Below the pieces are notes generated by a model. It had not been told where the DNA came from and did not search any database. It saw only the letters and a program-made list of their open reading frames with translations. From the NCBI GenBank assembly GCA_965649825.1, contig OZ287695.1, positions 1,116,001 through 1,180,000 of the forward strand: a stretch of DNA of 64,000 bases, read 5' to 3'. This stretch comes from Penicillus capitatus (lineage: Eukaryota > Chlorophyta). Positions within the stretch are counted from its first letter, which is position 1, and each line of letters begins with the position of its first letter. This document shows positions 1-13,205 of this stretch, piece after piece. The translations under genes and the position numbers were made by a program.

Positions 1-3000
1 GTTCCCGGATCTGGTAGAAGAGTTGGAAAACCCCGAAGCAGATCCGTCCGAAGGTGCAGAGGCGCTGCCATCAGATCTGGAGATCGTCCCGGATTTGGTG
101 GAAGAGTTGGAAAACCCCGAAGCAAATCCGTCCGAAGGTGCAGAGGCGCTGCCATCAGATCTGGAGATCGTCCCGGATCTGGTGGAAGAGTTGGACAATA
201 AGGAAGTCAGAGAGTCTGTTAGAGCCGAGGAAGAGGGGACAGAACCGCCCGATAGCGCTGAGGAAGAACAGGGAGAACCGTCTAAGATCAGCAGTGAAGA
301 CGAAGAACCATCATCTGAGAACAGCGGTGAAGACGAAGAACCATCATCCGAGAACAATCGTGAAGATGAAGAACAGCCGTCTGGTACTGCCAGAGGATCA
401 ATCGTCGCACAAGAAACAAATTCGACTACTGCCGGAGCAGACATTCAAGTGATACCCGCTGAATGTAATTTCCTGTTGTCTTTGTCTCGATCACTGAATG
501 ATTGATGTCTTTAGTGTTCTCTGAAGAAGAAGACTCGGCAGAAGATGACGATGAAGAAGAATCCCAGTCTTTGCGGAAGCTTTTGAGAGACCTCCCGGAA
601 ACAATCAAGACAACTGGACCTGATAGTGACGACATAAGTGTCATCGTCATCGAAGCGAACAGCACTGCCGATTTCCTTCATCCAGATGGAACAATCAAAG
701 AAGATCGCGTATTACTCATGGAGTTGCACGTGAGCAAGATCCCGTCAAACACACTGATTCCTGTAGCTGTGCAATTCGGAAGCAACGTCAGCCGCAACAT
801 CTTCGTTTATCGAGACGCGTCTCCAGTTACGGCAGAGATCAGTTTGGTCCGGAGTCCTGAAAGTCAATCAGACACTGGTACTGACGAACATTTCCAGTAT
901 CGAGTGGATTTTTCAAACTACATTTTCAGCCCTCCAGATGGCGACGAGATGGATTGTTCAGATGTCCGAAATGCATTAGCAAAGTTCACGTCGCAGCACT
1001 TGACAAGTGGATCCGATCTGAAAGCCAATGACTTGCAATCTGTGAGGAATGCAGCGAGAGATCTGTCTGACTGCTTCTCGCAGCCATCATCTTCGGTTCC
1101 AGAAGAAGTCGTTCGAGTGACTGGTGTCTCGGCAGAGATTAACGGAACGCAAGATCTACAGCTGCAAAATCTCCGAAAAGGCGAAAGTCCGCAAACGTCT
1201 GTACTGATCTCCTTTGAAGCCAATGTGGAGAGGCGCACGAGGATGGAGATTAGCATTCACCCTCCGGCAGGCGTCGTTGATCTTGCTGGACAGCCGATTG
1301 AGGAGCAATCGGAATCGTACAGGATTGAACGAAGAAATCGGGCGACACAAAGGTCAGTAGACCAAGCAGAGAGATATGGAACTGCGTCCACAGTAATAGC
1401 CAGCACATCCGTGGCCACTTCTGTCGCAGTGTCCGTTGGAACATCTGTAGCCACCTCTGTGACAGGATCGACGCTTGCCAGTGGTGCCGGAGGGGTGGCA
1501 TTTGCCAAGTCCATGTCAGCTGCTCTTGAGTTACTCGGAGTGTGTCAGCACATTTATCTCATATCCAAGATGGGCGTGCCAAACATGCCTGAAAACTTTG
1601 AAGCATTTGGAGAGTCTTTTAGCTGGACAATGCTCTACATCAAAGTGCCATGGAGAAACGACACCGAGGATCAGAGAGTCTACCAACTCGGCAGTAAGTC
1701 AGAAGACGGAGATGGACAATCCGAGGGAGATACCGCATCAGATGTCGTTGTTTTCGAACGAGAGTGGCCGTACAGAAGACTCGTACTGGTCCTCTTCTGG
1801 GCACTGATTCTGTTGTTTTCTTTGGTCACCCTGCATGGTGTCATCATGGCCATCTTCTTCGGCCTTCGTTTGTCCTTACACGACAAGTTGAGATTTCCTC
1901 GCCTCGAGCTGTACTTCCTTTACTGGGTCATGCCAGCCACAGCAGGAGCTTGTGCCAGTCTGTTTACTGGAAACAAAAGTACGACGCATTTAGTTGCATA
2001 GATCTCACCGTAGAACTGTTTGTTTGGCTGTACAGATCAGGCGGCTTTGGGAATCGTGCTGCTCTTTATGATACCTCTGGCTTTTGTTTTTTGGATTACT
2101 TACCTGCTCATATCCACCTTCTCGAAGAAGCCTGAAACATACAGCGTCTTCTATGAAGTCGAAGAGGGCAGTCCTTTGACAATGACGACGAGAAAGGCGG
2201 ATGATGAAGAAACTGGTGCCGCGTCAACACCACGATACCTTCGCACCTCTGATGTCATGATGTGTATGTAGTTGGAAGACCTGCGAATGAGCATGACCAA
2301 AGAAAGAAAGTGGACAAGAGTATCAAGGTGTATGCCCTCATCGAACAAATCTTCTGGACTCCACTTCTCGGACCGCCTTATGCCTGTGGCGATTGGAAAA
2401 CGATCGAGGGTCCAGCGAATAAGTTTGTGGACCGTTTTGGACCTATCTTTGAAGATTTCCGACACATTCCCGGACAGAGAAGGTGTGGATCTTTCCTTCT
2501 GGTATGTCAATCGAATCTCCTGACGAGTTGTATGTTGCAGAGATGCTACACTTGAGATATCTTCGGATACCAATCGCGTTGAACGCGGCTACTTTTCACC
2601 TTTCGACGGCACGTGGAATTATACACGTATCGTTAATATCATACAGGTCAATGGGGCAGTGTTGCGCTTATCGCGTATGATTTTCATCGCATGTTTTATC
2701 TTGGGACAAGACGACCCCAGCAACAATAGTCAGGGCGTTGTCCTCTTGATTCTAACAATTGCTTATCTTCTTTTCCTTAGAACATTGCGCCCTTATAATG
2801 AACGGTAAGCTTCTCTCCTCATCTCCCCTGTCGAAACATTTCACTCTTCAGGTGGAAACTGGGAATCGCGCTACTAGGTGAAGTATTGAGAGTGGCGACC
2901 TATTGTGTTGTACTGTATCTGCTGAACAATGATAGGACTGATGAGCAAGATGTGAGACGCAATCTTGGATTGTTGATGATCTGCTTCGAGGCTTTTGGGT

Positions 3001-3369
3001 TCTTCCTCATTTTCTGTGAACAAATGTTCAAGTTCTGGCGTGTGGCTAAGGTCTGTGTTCTGTACTTTGAATGTCTGTTTCATCCTTCTGTTTTAGATCG
3101 CAGCTACACGTCTCCTGCGTCGTTCCAGACGTCCTCAGATTATGGACGTTATTCGAAGAGTCCAAATACAGAACCCGCGTTATCTGGAGCGAAAATACTT
3201 CAGTAGATGGGTGAAGCGCACACTCGGAAAGGGCATTTATCCTGGGGTGTTGAGGCGAGACAAGAAAGCTCCTTTCGAAGAGCTGTTCTGGATACACCCT
3301 CTCGCAGCGCTGAGTCACACGATACTTCCTTATTTGGTCGGAGATAGACAGAAAGCGCAACACAAATGA
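1..3369 (+). CDS. TRP-like multi-pass membrane protein, copy A (5' truncated by window)
   Basis: The reading frame is open from base 2, so the gene begins outside the window. The N-terminal part is acidic and repetitive (two 84-bp repeats, then 33-bp units). After a likely intron near 450-514 comes a long extracellular-type region, a Ser/Thr/Val/Ala-rich stretch, the motif PNMPENFEAFGESFSWTML, and then several hydrophobic helices interrupted by about five short introns between roughly 1990 and 3100. The C-terminus holds a conserved GPPYACGDWK segment, the membrane helices ending in LRPYNER, and a basic tail with the stop at 3367-3369. The helix arrangement and the NMPENFEAF motif resemble the TRP-like membrane domain of large algal and oomycete surface proteins; this is a family-level inference. 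Exon structure and sequence closely parallel the gene at 8475-12054, so the two are paralogues. Ion conduction is not shown. Confidence 0.7.
23..190 (+). repeat. 84-bp in-frame tandem repeat (28 residues)
   Basis: Two near-identical 84-bp units start at 23 and 107, and the tail of a preceding unit is visible at 1-22. They encode an acidic 28-residue unit containing PSEGAEALPSDLEIVPDL. The units differ at only a few bases, which suggests recent expansion. A third, diverged start follows at 191. Confidence 0.9.
288..378 (+). repeat. 33-bp in-frame acidic repeat
   Basis: About three copies of an 11-residue unit, roughly SGEDEEPSSEN, lie inside the same coding frame. The last copy is diverged. 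Together with the 84-bp units it makes a strongly acidic, probably disordered linker. Confidence 0.75.
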
Positions 3370-6300
3370 GAATCTCCCTGAGTACATGCCAAAATCTCAT
3401 TTTTGCTTGTCAACAATCACAGACGATCGTTAGCAATATATCACAAAATGTCGGTAATGCTTTTTGAATTCAAGCAGAGTTCGGTATCAATAGAACGTAT
3501 CGATCTCTGTCCTCCGAGGTAGAATTTGCAGGGAAACTCTCTATACAAACATGATCTGGTCTCATTAAGCTTTAATTTGTCGATTGTACTTCTTCTCTTA
3601 AGAAACAGTTGACGTCGTTTGTCGTTTGCGTTAAGCTTCAGCGACAATAACCGAACTTATTTAATACCACAGTCGCAGTACTTACTCAGAGAACGACTGA
3701 CGAAGTTCGTTCACTTTCGAGATGAAAGTCAAGATCAGGCGACGAATTGCTAACTTCTGTCGGTACCCGCCTATTACGTTTCCTCTCGAGAAGTAGAGAT
3801 CTCAAATTCCAAGCAACTAGCAGTTCGTACACATCGAAACACAGACATTTACTTCGCAGACAACAGGGCTGAGATAATCGAATGGGAATCATCTTTAAAG
3901 TAAGCTTGGACAATTTGTGGAGACGTTTGGTGTTGGATGCCTTCGACAACCAACCATTATATCTACACTGACTTTAACTGGTTATCTGACTTGGCCATTA
4001 AGGAAGGCATTGGTCTATGATATATGTAACGACATCGGAGGAGAAATGGGCTTTTGAACGGGACTCTTTTCTGGTGCTGGAGTAGGAGATATTTAATGTT
4101 ACTGTTTAAGTGAGGACATCTTAAGCCATGCGAAGGAACCGAAATGCTAGGAATAAATCGAGTAAGACGTTAGAGGTCGGGTTACTTGTGGAACATTGTA
4201 CACTAGACAAACACGCCTTTCAGAGCAAAACAATCGATGTTACACTATGTGGGCGTAGTTGAGTAGCATTCAAATCTTATTATGGGATGCAATACAACGT
4301 TCTTTCTACTACAAAATATCGCCTTAGCACCATTACTTGTAATTGCAGGGTTACGGATTGAGTCATATTCCAATATCGTTCGAACACTACCGCAGTATTT
4401 TCTGGGCAGAAAAGCGATTGTCGTTTTTATTTAGTTTCCGGTAATTGGCAACTCATTTTGTTCCAATCCATTCAATGTACAATCTGACTTTCTGCTCATG
4501 ACCTGGATTTCCTCGCGCCAAGATATGAACAAATACCCTGTTTCTCAGCGAAGATTTTTCACACTAGAATGAATTGTATTTTGAATACCTATCGGTGAAC
4601 ATAACTCATTCGTCTTCGTCGCTTTTCTGCCTATAATATGACTCCACCAACAACTCACAAAAGCGGACCTGATAAGTGAGTTTCGAAGAAACACAATTCT
4701 AGGTTTACCAAGGCTAGTGTTATGCCGGGGTTGAAGTACTCTCTCACCTTCTCGAGCGTGAGGGACCATTGTCGGATGGACTTTTGCGCTTGATGCGATA
4801 AGCATTTGTCTGGACCAGCCTTTCCTGTAATCCATTACTTCATTAGGCGTTCCTTAGGTACATTCCACACTAGTGTCGAATACATCTCAAGGAAAGGACG
4901 GAAATTATGTATGAAGCATACATACTACACGCAGACGTACATTGGCGGTCGTCATTCATTCATGCGCTTGTTGCTTTCCGATCTGCTCGTTAACTTATTG
5001 CCGTATCTTGGCTCGATATATGTTTGAACTCGATGTTTTAGATCCACATGTGATTTAGGGTTGAGGAGGCATGAGAATTGTGTCCAAGTTAATGACAACA
5101 TTAATGGGGTACCTACCACCTTGCGTCCTAGGAGCCACAATCAAGTACCTTCTTTTATTTCGGGCACATGGCATCTTAATGTAAACGGTTTATCATAGGC
5201 GAGTTTTCTCGCACATCACTTTAGCCAGTATCCCGAACACAAAGGTGTACAAACTTAGAAGCTCAAGGTGAGTGTTTGCCTGATCCAGGGTGATTGTATT
5301 CATAATGCAAGAATGAAGTTATGCGCAAACTGAATTTGTCTAGGATACATCGTTTGTGTACAAGACAAGTGTGCCCGAAACAACGGAATAAATTAATGTT
5401 GTAAAAAAAATTATTCATTAATTTATTGTCCGTAGGGTTTTGATAAGGTTTCCTCCCCACCGCCGCCCGCTTAATAACTTGGAAGGTAATGCTTTTTGAA
5501 ACGATAACAAAACCTGCTCACTCAAGCCTACTCAAACCTTTAGCGATCATCAAGATGAAGGTTATGGGGCAACTTTTGTTTCCATTACAATCGACTAATA
5601 AAGTCAAACATGTCGCACAAGTCTTCGATATTCTTTGTGCTACCAATGTGATCAATCAGACGACGACAAGTTTTGCAATAGTGACCGTTCAACTAGCATA
5701 AATTAAGCTAACTATTGTGAACATCGATTTCCGCGGCAAGTAACGCCATGGTATATCCACACACTTCTTTGCATTGACAGAGTTTTCGGGTAATGGGGAT
5801 TGAAGCATTCAATTCTGCGCCATCAATGGCTCTGCGTCTTCCGTTGAGGTGTCCACAGCGATGTACTACCTTGAGTGAAGCTTAAAACCTAACCTCTTCT
5901 TTAGTGGAAGTTTGTTGTATCGAATTCTGAAAGGCATGCAATTGCTAGTATTGAGTCCCCTTGTCTACCTTTCAAGTTTGCGAGGGTGATTGTTCTGTCG
6001 AGTGATCAAACGGGTTCAAGCGCTTCTATTTGAATCCAGCCATGTCATTTTTTGGTCAATTTGACCACCAAAACAAGCGGACTAACGCGTAAATAGAATC
6101 TCTTGCACAAAGGCACTCTACAAACAGAGACGCGCACATCCATAACGTTAATGCTCTCCCTTGAAGTGTCAGACTGACATGATCCATGCTTCTCGATCGC
6201 ACACTAGTTCTCGATCGCAACGTGAAACAAGCGTTGCGTATAGGTGACTAATTGCTAAAGCGGTTAAAGAAAATGAGACAAGGCATCAACAGATTACCGC

Positions 6301-6384
6301 ATTATATATTCGATATGTGTACACATGATCCCCTCTGAGTTTTGCGAGATTATATAATTAATACTAACATTACCTTTTTCATTT
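3370..6384. other. Gene-free interval of about 3 kb
   Basis: No ORF here shows protein-like composition or recognisable motifs, and none links through plausible introns. The stretch looks richer in A+T than its flanks and contains a short A-run near 5402. I see no tRNA, rRNA, transposase or reverse transcriptase signature. It separates TRP-like copy A from the beta-propeller gene. Confidence 0.6.
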
Positions 6385-8092
6385 ATGAAAACAGGGCACT
6401 CTATGGCGACGCATTTATGTCGCTTGCATGGCACGATTTGTACGTTACCTCGGAATGTCGGAGGCAGTCGTCCCAGACGGAAAACGTGTTTGAAACCGAT
6501 GGTGTGTCCGCGTGGCAGCGGAGAGATTGGCAGAGCGACGTCGCATAGGAAGCTCTGCCCTCTTCGGCGAATGAAGGAACGCAGATGGGACGCGTACTGT
6601 ACCCAGGAAACGATCGTCTAAGTTGGGATTCTTCAAATGTCGGCAATCCTGTGGTACTCCGATATGCAACTCCAACAGACATAGCAACACAGATAGATTT
6701 GCAGGTGTCGTGTTTTGTGGGAGACAATGAACAGCGATGGTTTATGTACTACACAGGACTATCCGTCCAAGACGCCTCTCAAATTTATGGCGATCTGCCT
6801 CTTATCGGAACGACAGGTAACAAAGAAGTCTTCTCAGATCGATATTCTCTGAGAGTTCGTTCGTCTTCATAGGGGTTGTTTCTTCGTCTGACGGATTGCA
6901 TTGGACGCGTCCTTCCATCGCACAAGGCGAGTACTCGTGGTTGTTCGCAGAGGTTGCCATTTGCCCGACTGAATTGTGTGCGTAGACAACGTCGTGCTGC
7001 GGCAGAACACAGACATGTGGTGGGCGTTTGATACGGAAGCTGTGGCCGTTTCTGATGTTCAGGCAAGATTCCTTTGTGTGATCGAAACCGATCAATAGAT
7101 GTTGACGCAGATCATGTTCAGTCAGAATGTGAACTCTGCAGACGGTGTTCTCTGGATGTACTATGCTGGCATCAGCGAAGAGAAGAAGAAACCCTCAGGT
7201 TCCCAATCAGCGTCCAGTCCTCCACTCATGCGACCAGGACTCGCCATGAGTCAGGTATGCTCTGCACGTGACAGACGAATGCTGCCTCAGTTATACCCGT
7301 TAGGGATGGTTACAACTGGGCACGTATCGAAGGGGAACATTACTCTGGATCTCTCTTCGAAGTCGGGGAAGAGAACGAGTGGGATGCGTTGTTCATCGGC
7401 CGACCTCAAGTGCTCAACTGCGGAAACGAAGACCTGCGTATGTACTACCACTCGTTTGATGCCCAAGAACAGAAGTTCAAGATTGGATGGGCTGGATCAA
7501 AGAACGGGATAAGGTGGCGGAAGAGAGACGTGCTCTTCTCGGGGAGCAACAGGTTCGCATTCGATGCGAAGGGAGCGGCCGCACAGTGTGTTGTGAGTCC
7601 CACAGCGTGAATGGACTCCCCGTGTCAAACACATGGTGCAGGTCTACGACGTCGACAACGAGCAGTTCGTTATGTTTTTTGAAGCCGTTGACGGTGCAGA
7701 TCGCCACTCTATCGGTCTGGCCGTCTCGCAGGATGGCTTGACGAACTGGTCCGTCCTTTCGGGGCAGCTTCCGTTTTAATGCTTTTGTTGCGTTGTCTGC
7801 TTAGGGACGTATATGGCGAACCGGTGCTGAGCGCACACGAAAATTCTGATGCCTGGGACAGCGGCGGTGTTGGAACGCCGTGGGCAGTGTCCATGGAAAA
7901 CCGAAGATGGCGAATCTATTACGCTGGCACGCCATCGGCTCCTCCAGGTGACTCGTTCCGTTAGTCTGCTTAACGTCAACAAGCCTCGTCGGCGTTGTAG
8001 CATGGAAAGGAATTGGGGTGTGTGTCAGCGAAGAGAACGGTCCTAAGTTTTACGGAGTTCCTGCCAAATACCAGAGAAGAAACATTTCTTGA
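6385..8092 (+). CDS. Glycosyl hydrolase-like five-bladed beta-propeller protein
   Basis: A multi-exon gene. The first ATG (6385) opens a basic, acid-poor leader of about 39 residues that could be an organelle transit peptide. A clear intron follows at 6502-6548. The body repeats blade motifs of the GH32/43/62/68 superfamily: RWFMYYTGLS, SSDGLHWTR, VLWMYYAGIS, LRMYYHSFDAQ, FVMFFEAVDG with LAVSQDGLTNW, and WRIYYAGTPSAP. Such MYY(A/T)G and DG..W pairs are typical of arabinanase/levansucrase/invertase-like propellers. Further introns lie near 6813-6870, 6930-6980, 7063-7110 and later, and some junctions are unresolved. The stop is TGA at 8090-8092. The substrate cannot be assigned, and the catalytic acids were not confidently located. 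It lies between the two TRP-like paralogues. Confidence 0.72.
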
Positions 8093-8474
8093 CGCATGTC
8101 ATTATATACTGGATTCGTTCAACGAACTAGTTCATGGCCCATGCGGTGATGAGCTGTAATTTATTGGCAATGCAAGCTGCGATTCACTGAACGCTACCGA
8201 ATACATTCATTCCCCTCAGCTATCCGTAAAGAACGTAGTATCGCTATCCGACCTCGATAAATACAACCGTTTCATACACCACTTACCGACCTCAAAGAAA
8301 TCACGTTCACCAGTAGTATCTCTGCAATAGTTGTTCGTTGTTGGACGGTAAAGATCACACAAGGCAGTGGACATTAGTTTAGGGTCAACGTTATTCCTCG
8401 ACAACATCGAAACGCCTGGAGCAAACTTGTTTCCTAATCTGAAGAAGAGAGCTTAGCGTTCCGAATAGCGGCCG
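8093..8474. other. Intergenic, nothing recognised
   Basis: About 380 bp between the beta-propeller stop and the start of TRP-like copy B. No gene-like ORF on either strand. It presumably carries the promoter of copy B. Confidence 0.5.
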
Positions 8475-11400
8475 ATGAATTTACTGCAACGCACTCCTCT
8501 GCGGGTACTCAAAGGTCATCCGCAAATGCGTCTTTTGAACACTGGTGTAGATTTTTGGGTTGCTATGCCTCTGCGCCTGCGTGAGTTATGCATACGTGCC
8601 AGTGATTTATCCCTCCATGATCGAGCAGCACGGATTCGTCTACCACGAGGTGTGTCTGTCTCATCAAAATGAAATTGCCATTCGATCTGTTCTCCTCCAG
8701 GATTCCAGAAGGGTGTTGAGTCTGCCAGGGGGAGTGGAACCGCTCCTGTGCAGACAGGGAGAAACGAACCCGTTCGATGAGGCAGACCGCGAATGCTCGG
8801 ATGTTGTCGTCTTCACCAGCTCCGAGTCCATCACCTTTCAGATTCTAAACCTGTCCACAAACGGCGTCATCCAGCCATTCACTTCCATACCCGAGGTCAG
8901 CTGAGATGCAAGAATCGCTCGTATCCAAGCTGACATGTTTAGGTGAAATTATCTAATGGCATGGATGATCAAATCAGCATGTCCGCTTATGGTTCGGCTG
9001 GCTTGCTCAATATTGAGACAATCGGACGAGAAGACAGCGACTCTCTTGACGAGGCTGCTATCGATTCGGCTGTAGCACCATCGTCAGAACCTGCTGTCGA
9101 TGCATCCGAAGGGTCAGAAATCTCCGCAGAACGTAACAGACAGCATTTTCGATGAAAGAAGATGAACATTCTGTATCTTAGAATCTGAGGAAGCGATGGA
9201 CCCCGAAGAATACATTGATGTAGCAGAAGGCCAGGATGACGACGATACACCATTGAGCGAGCTCATGAGGGAACTTCCAGAATCAGTAACGCCCACGGGA
9301 CGAGACAGCATCGATGCAAGCGTCCTTGAAGCAAATTCCACTGTTGGTTTTCTCTATCCAGATGGAAGAATCAAATCAGATAGAGTGCTGCTGGTGGAGT
9401 CCCGTATTGACCATATCCCCCAAAACGAACTCATCCGAGTGAGAGTTCTGTTTGGACATCATATCCGTCGCAAAATCTTTATCTATCGAGATGCATCTCC
9501 CACGACTGCACGCATTCAGTTGATGCGACGTGCATCTCGCGTACGATCTGGTGGGAAAAGAGCACACTTCGAATACAGAGTCGACTTTTCGAAATTCGTT
9601 GTCAACACTCCAAATCGCCATCTAATGGAGTGCCCCTATATCCGAACACCTCTTTCAAAGATCAGTTCCCATCACTTGACAAGTGGAGCTGAGCTCAATG
9701 CAAACGATCTTCGCTCGGTCATCATCGCTTCTAGAGAATTCTCTCAATGCTCGTCCAACATGGCGCAAGTTGTCCCCGAAGAACTGGTTCAAGTAACTGG
9801 CGTCTCTGCAGAGATCGAGGAAAGAACACCACCAGTCCGTCTAAGTCGTCAGAGTCTTCGACACGGGAGGATACCACAAACATCCGTACTTGTCTCTTTT
9901 GATGTCGATCTGAAACGCCGTACGCGGTTAGAGATCAATGTCCGATCCTCGGCAGGCGTCGATCTGGCTGGACAGTCTGTTCAGACACAATCGGAGATGT
10001 ACAGCATCGAAAGGCGCAATCGGGCGACAAAGAAGTCTGTGAATCGGGCAGATGACATTGGAACCACAACAACAGTCGTAGCCAGCACTTCTGTCGCTAC
10101 TTCTGTTACTGTGACCGTCGGTGCATCGATGGCCGTTTCCATGTCGGGTTCCGCCGCCGCCACTACCGGAGCAGGAGGGATGACAACGGGGTCAGTATCG
10201 GGCGCCATTGAGCTAATCAGTATGGGTCAGCGTATCTATCTAATAGCTCGGATGGGCATACCAAACATGCCTGAAAATTTTGAAGCCTTTGGCGATTCTC
10301 TTAGCTGGACGATGCTCGATATCAAAGCACCCTGGAGAGAAAACTCCGTCGAGCAGAGGCTGTATCGATCGGACAAAGAAACAGACGTCGATAACGAAGA
10401 AGAGGACGATGCACAGTCCGAATCAGATGTCGTTGTTTTCAAACGAGAGTGGCCATACGAAAGACTCGTACTGGTCCTCTTCTGGACACTGATTCTATTT
10501 GCTTCGTTGATCGCCCTGCATTGCGTGCTCGTGGCCGTCTTCTTCACCCTCCGATATCCCTTGCCAGATAAATTGAGGTTTCCCCGTCTCGAGCTCTACC
10601 TCCTCTACTGGGTTACACCAGCCATAGCAGGAGCGTGTGCAAGTCTCTTCACCGGAAGCAGAAGTAAGGATCCTTTGGATTTCTATATCCTGCAAACGAA
10701 TACCTTCTTGCTTTGCAGATCAGATTGCTCTGGGCATTATTTTACTTATTCTCATGCCTATATCCTTCCTATTGTGGCATGTGTGGATCCTGCTTGCCAC
10801 GTTCTTAAAAAAGCCTGAAGAGTACAGCGTCTTTTACGAAGTTAAAGGAAAAAACACCGTCACAACGAGATTCTCTGTGTCCGCCAGCAATGCATATGGA
10901 GAAGTTGGTATGCCATGACTGTTCTCACTGTTCTCGCTTACAGTCTTCTTCGCCAGGGACGGACCCAAACGAAGAAGAGCTCAGGAAGACGGCACAATCA
11001 AATCCTAAACCACCTTCATTTATTGAAAGATACCTCTGGACTCCTCTCCTCGGACCACCTTATGTCAGTGGCGATTGGAAAACGGTAGAAGGTCCATCGA
11101 ATAAGTTCGTCGATCGTTTTGGGCCTGTTTTCGAAGACTATCGCCATATTCCTGGCCGAAGAAAGTAGAGAGGCTCTTAAAACGTCAGCTGAAGATCTGA
11201 CTTGTGATTCGTTGCAGGGATGCCACTTTTGAGGTGTCTGAAGAAGCCAATAGCGTTCACCGCGGACACTTCTGTCCATTTCGCAGCTCGTGGAATCCAT
11301 CCCGCATTGCCAACGTTATGCAAGTCAGCGGCACCGTGTTGCGCTTATCCCGCATGATCTTCATCGCTTGCTTTATCCTGGGACAAGATGACCCCAGCAA

Positions 11401-12054
11401 TAATAGCCAAGGCATTGTCCTCTTAGTCTTATCAATTAGTTATCTCACTCTTCTCCGAGTATTGCGTCCCCATAATCAAAGGTAAGCGTCTTTTGGCATT
11501 TCATGTATCCATATTGGATTCTCCTACTTAGGATGCAATTGGGTATCGCACTGCTGGAAGAGATCCTGAATATTGCAACCTACTGCATCGTCTTGTATCT
11601 CTTGAATAATAATGACGCAGATGATCAAGAAGTTCGGCGTAATATTGGATTCCTGATGATCGGTTTTGAAGGCCTTGGGTTTTTCCTCATCTTCTGCGAT
11701 CAAGTGTACTCATCATGGGGTGTCTTGAAAGTATGTCTTCGATTCGATGAGATCGTATGACGCATTTCTTGTGCGTTTCAGATGGCTGCCCAGGATTTCT
11801 TCAGCCGCTTCAAAAAGGATCCGCAAATCTTGGACGTTCTCGTCAAAGCTCAACTGCAGAACCCACGCTACCTGGAACGGAAATATTTCCACAGGTGGGT
11901 GAAGCTGACCTTGGGAAAGGGGGTCTATCCAGGGGTCCTGATGCGAGACAAGAACGTCCCATTTGAGGAAATGCTGTGGGTAGACCCCAAAGCAGCGCTG
12001 CGCGGTGCGATGTTTCCGTCCTGCATCAAGCAAAGAAAGAAAGAATCGACCTAG
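8475..12054 (+). CDS. TRP-like multi-pass membrane protein, copy B (with signal peptide)
   Basis: The start at 8475 is supported by splicing: exon 1 (8475-8504) joins across an intron at 8505-8550 to give MNLLQRTPLR followed by a hydrophobic IFGLLCLCACVSYA, a good secretory signal. Introns at 8650-8700, 8896-8942 and 9133-9181 keep the frame open into the large exon from 9182 to 10663. The body carries the same motifs as copy A (ASVLEANST, FIYRDASP, HHLTSGAELNANDL, PNMPENFEAFGDSLSWTML), then a TM helix near 10460, GPPYVSGDWKTVEGPSNKFV, helices through FLIFCDQVY, and a basic tail with YLERKYFHRWVK. Short introns near 10664-10720, 10910-10940, 11165-11217, 11483-11530 and 11733-11780 match those of copy A. 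Likely a surface or endomembrane protein of TRP-like topology; transport function is unproven. Confidence 0.75.
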
Positions 12055-12276
12055 TGCCGCTAGAATTTCTCCTCGCCTAGGATCGTGCGCAATTCGCCTT
12101 TCACGTAATGAATCATCATTTTATGAATACTGTTCACGTTATTTAATAAGCTCCGTGCTTAAAGTGAGACAAACTGTTCACGTTGAATTGAAATGCATGC
12201 ATGAGTCTACGAAAGCATCTTGTAACAGTCTATTCCGAATACGCCGCGATCGTCAAGCCTTCACGGCATCCGGTCC

Positions 12277-12705
12277 CTATTTCTTTGTCTTTTTCGTTTT
12301 ATGTCCCTTAGATTTGGAAACATTCGGCGCCGTGCCATCCTCGGTATTCTGCTGCAGATCTACAGAACGAGCGGATGTTCGTTTGACGCTCTGACGCTCA
12401 GTACATGGCTAGCTATACCTTTGGGTTCTGATCCTGACGCCATCCATTCCATCATCTTCATATGGAATCCGTTCAGTTTCCACATCTCCGATTTCTTTCC
12501 CAGCTCATAGATCACACACTGTTCTCTTCTATTCGCCATCGCCCATTCGAAACAAGCGATGGCGCACTTGTCTGTTGTCTGTGACTTTCAGGACAAGGCG
12601 ATCCGCTTTGAGGCTGTCCTTGATTGTGTATCGACAGGAAAGGGGGTTCTTTCGATACAGTTCCTCAGCTTCTTGTAGAAAACGCTGAAAATCGTGAAGC
12701 TTCAT
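12277..12705 (-). CDS. SRP9: Signal recognition particle 9 kDa subunit
   Basis: Three exons on the minus strand: 12705-12568, 12518-12419 and 12359-12277, with introns of 49 and 59 bp (GTGCGC..CAG, GTATAG..TAG). The spliced product is 106 residues. It begins MKLHDFQRFLQEAEELYR, contains RLVLKVTDNRQ joined to CVIYELGKKSEMWKLN, then MMEWM, and ends in a basic KKTKK tail. This follows SRP9 exactly: the helix, the ADRLVLKVTDN strand, the CV.Y strand and the C-terminal helix. SRP9 pairs with SRP14 on the Alu domain of SRP RNA and mediates elongation arrest. Individual exons are too short to stand out as ORFs. The start lies only 80 bp from the divergent ACP gene. Confidence 0.88.
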
Positions 12706-12785
12706 CCCGGAGGAGGCGTCGTTTCAATGATCGTTGAAAAGATCGTTAATACATTCATCTGTCCTCTGCGTCTGTTTGCGGCGTC
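12706..12785. promoter_or_regulatory. Presumed bidirectional promoter, SRP9 / ACP
   Basis: Only 80 bp separate the divergent start codons at 12705 (minus) and 12786 (plus). No TATA-like element stands out. That the region is a shared promoter is inferred from gene arrangement alone. Confidence 0.4.

Positions 12786-13205
<420 letters not shown>

Noticed and set aside
6385-8092. A classical invertase or arabinanase
   Set aside because: Only the generic propeller blade motifs are visible; the catalytic acid motifs of GH32 or GH43 were not located, so no substrate is assigned.
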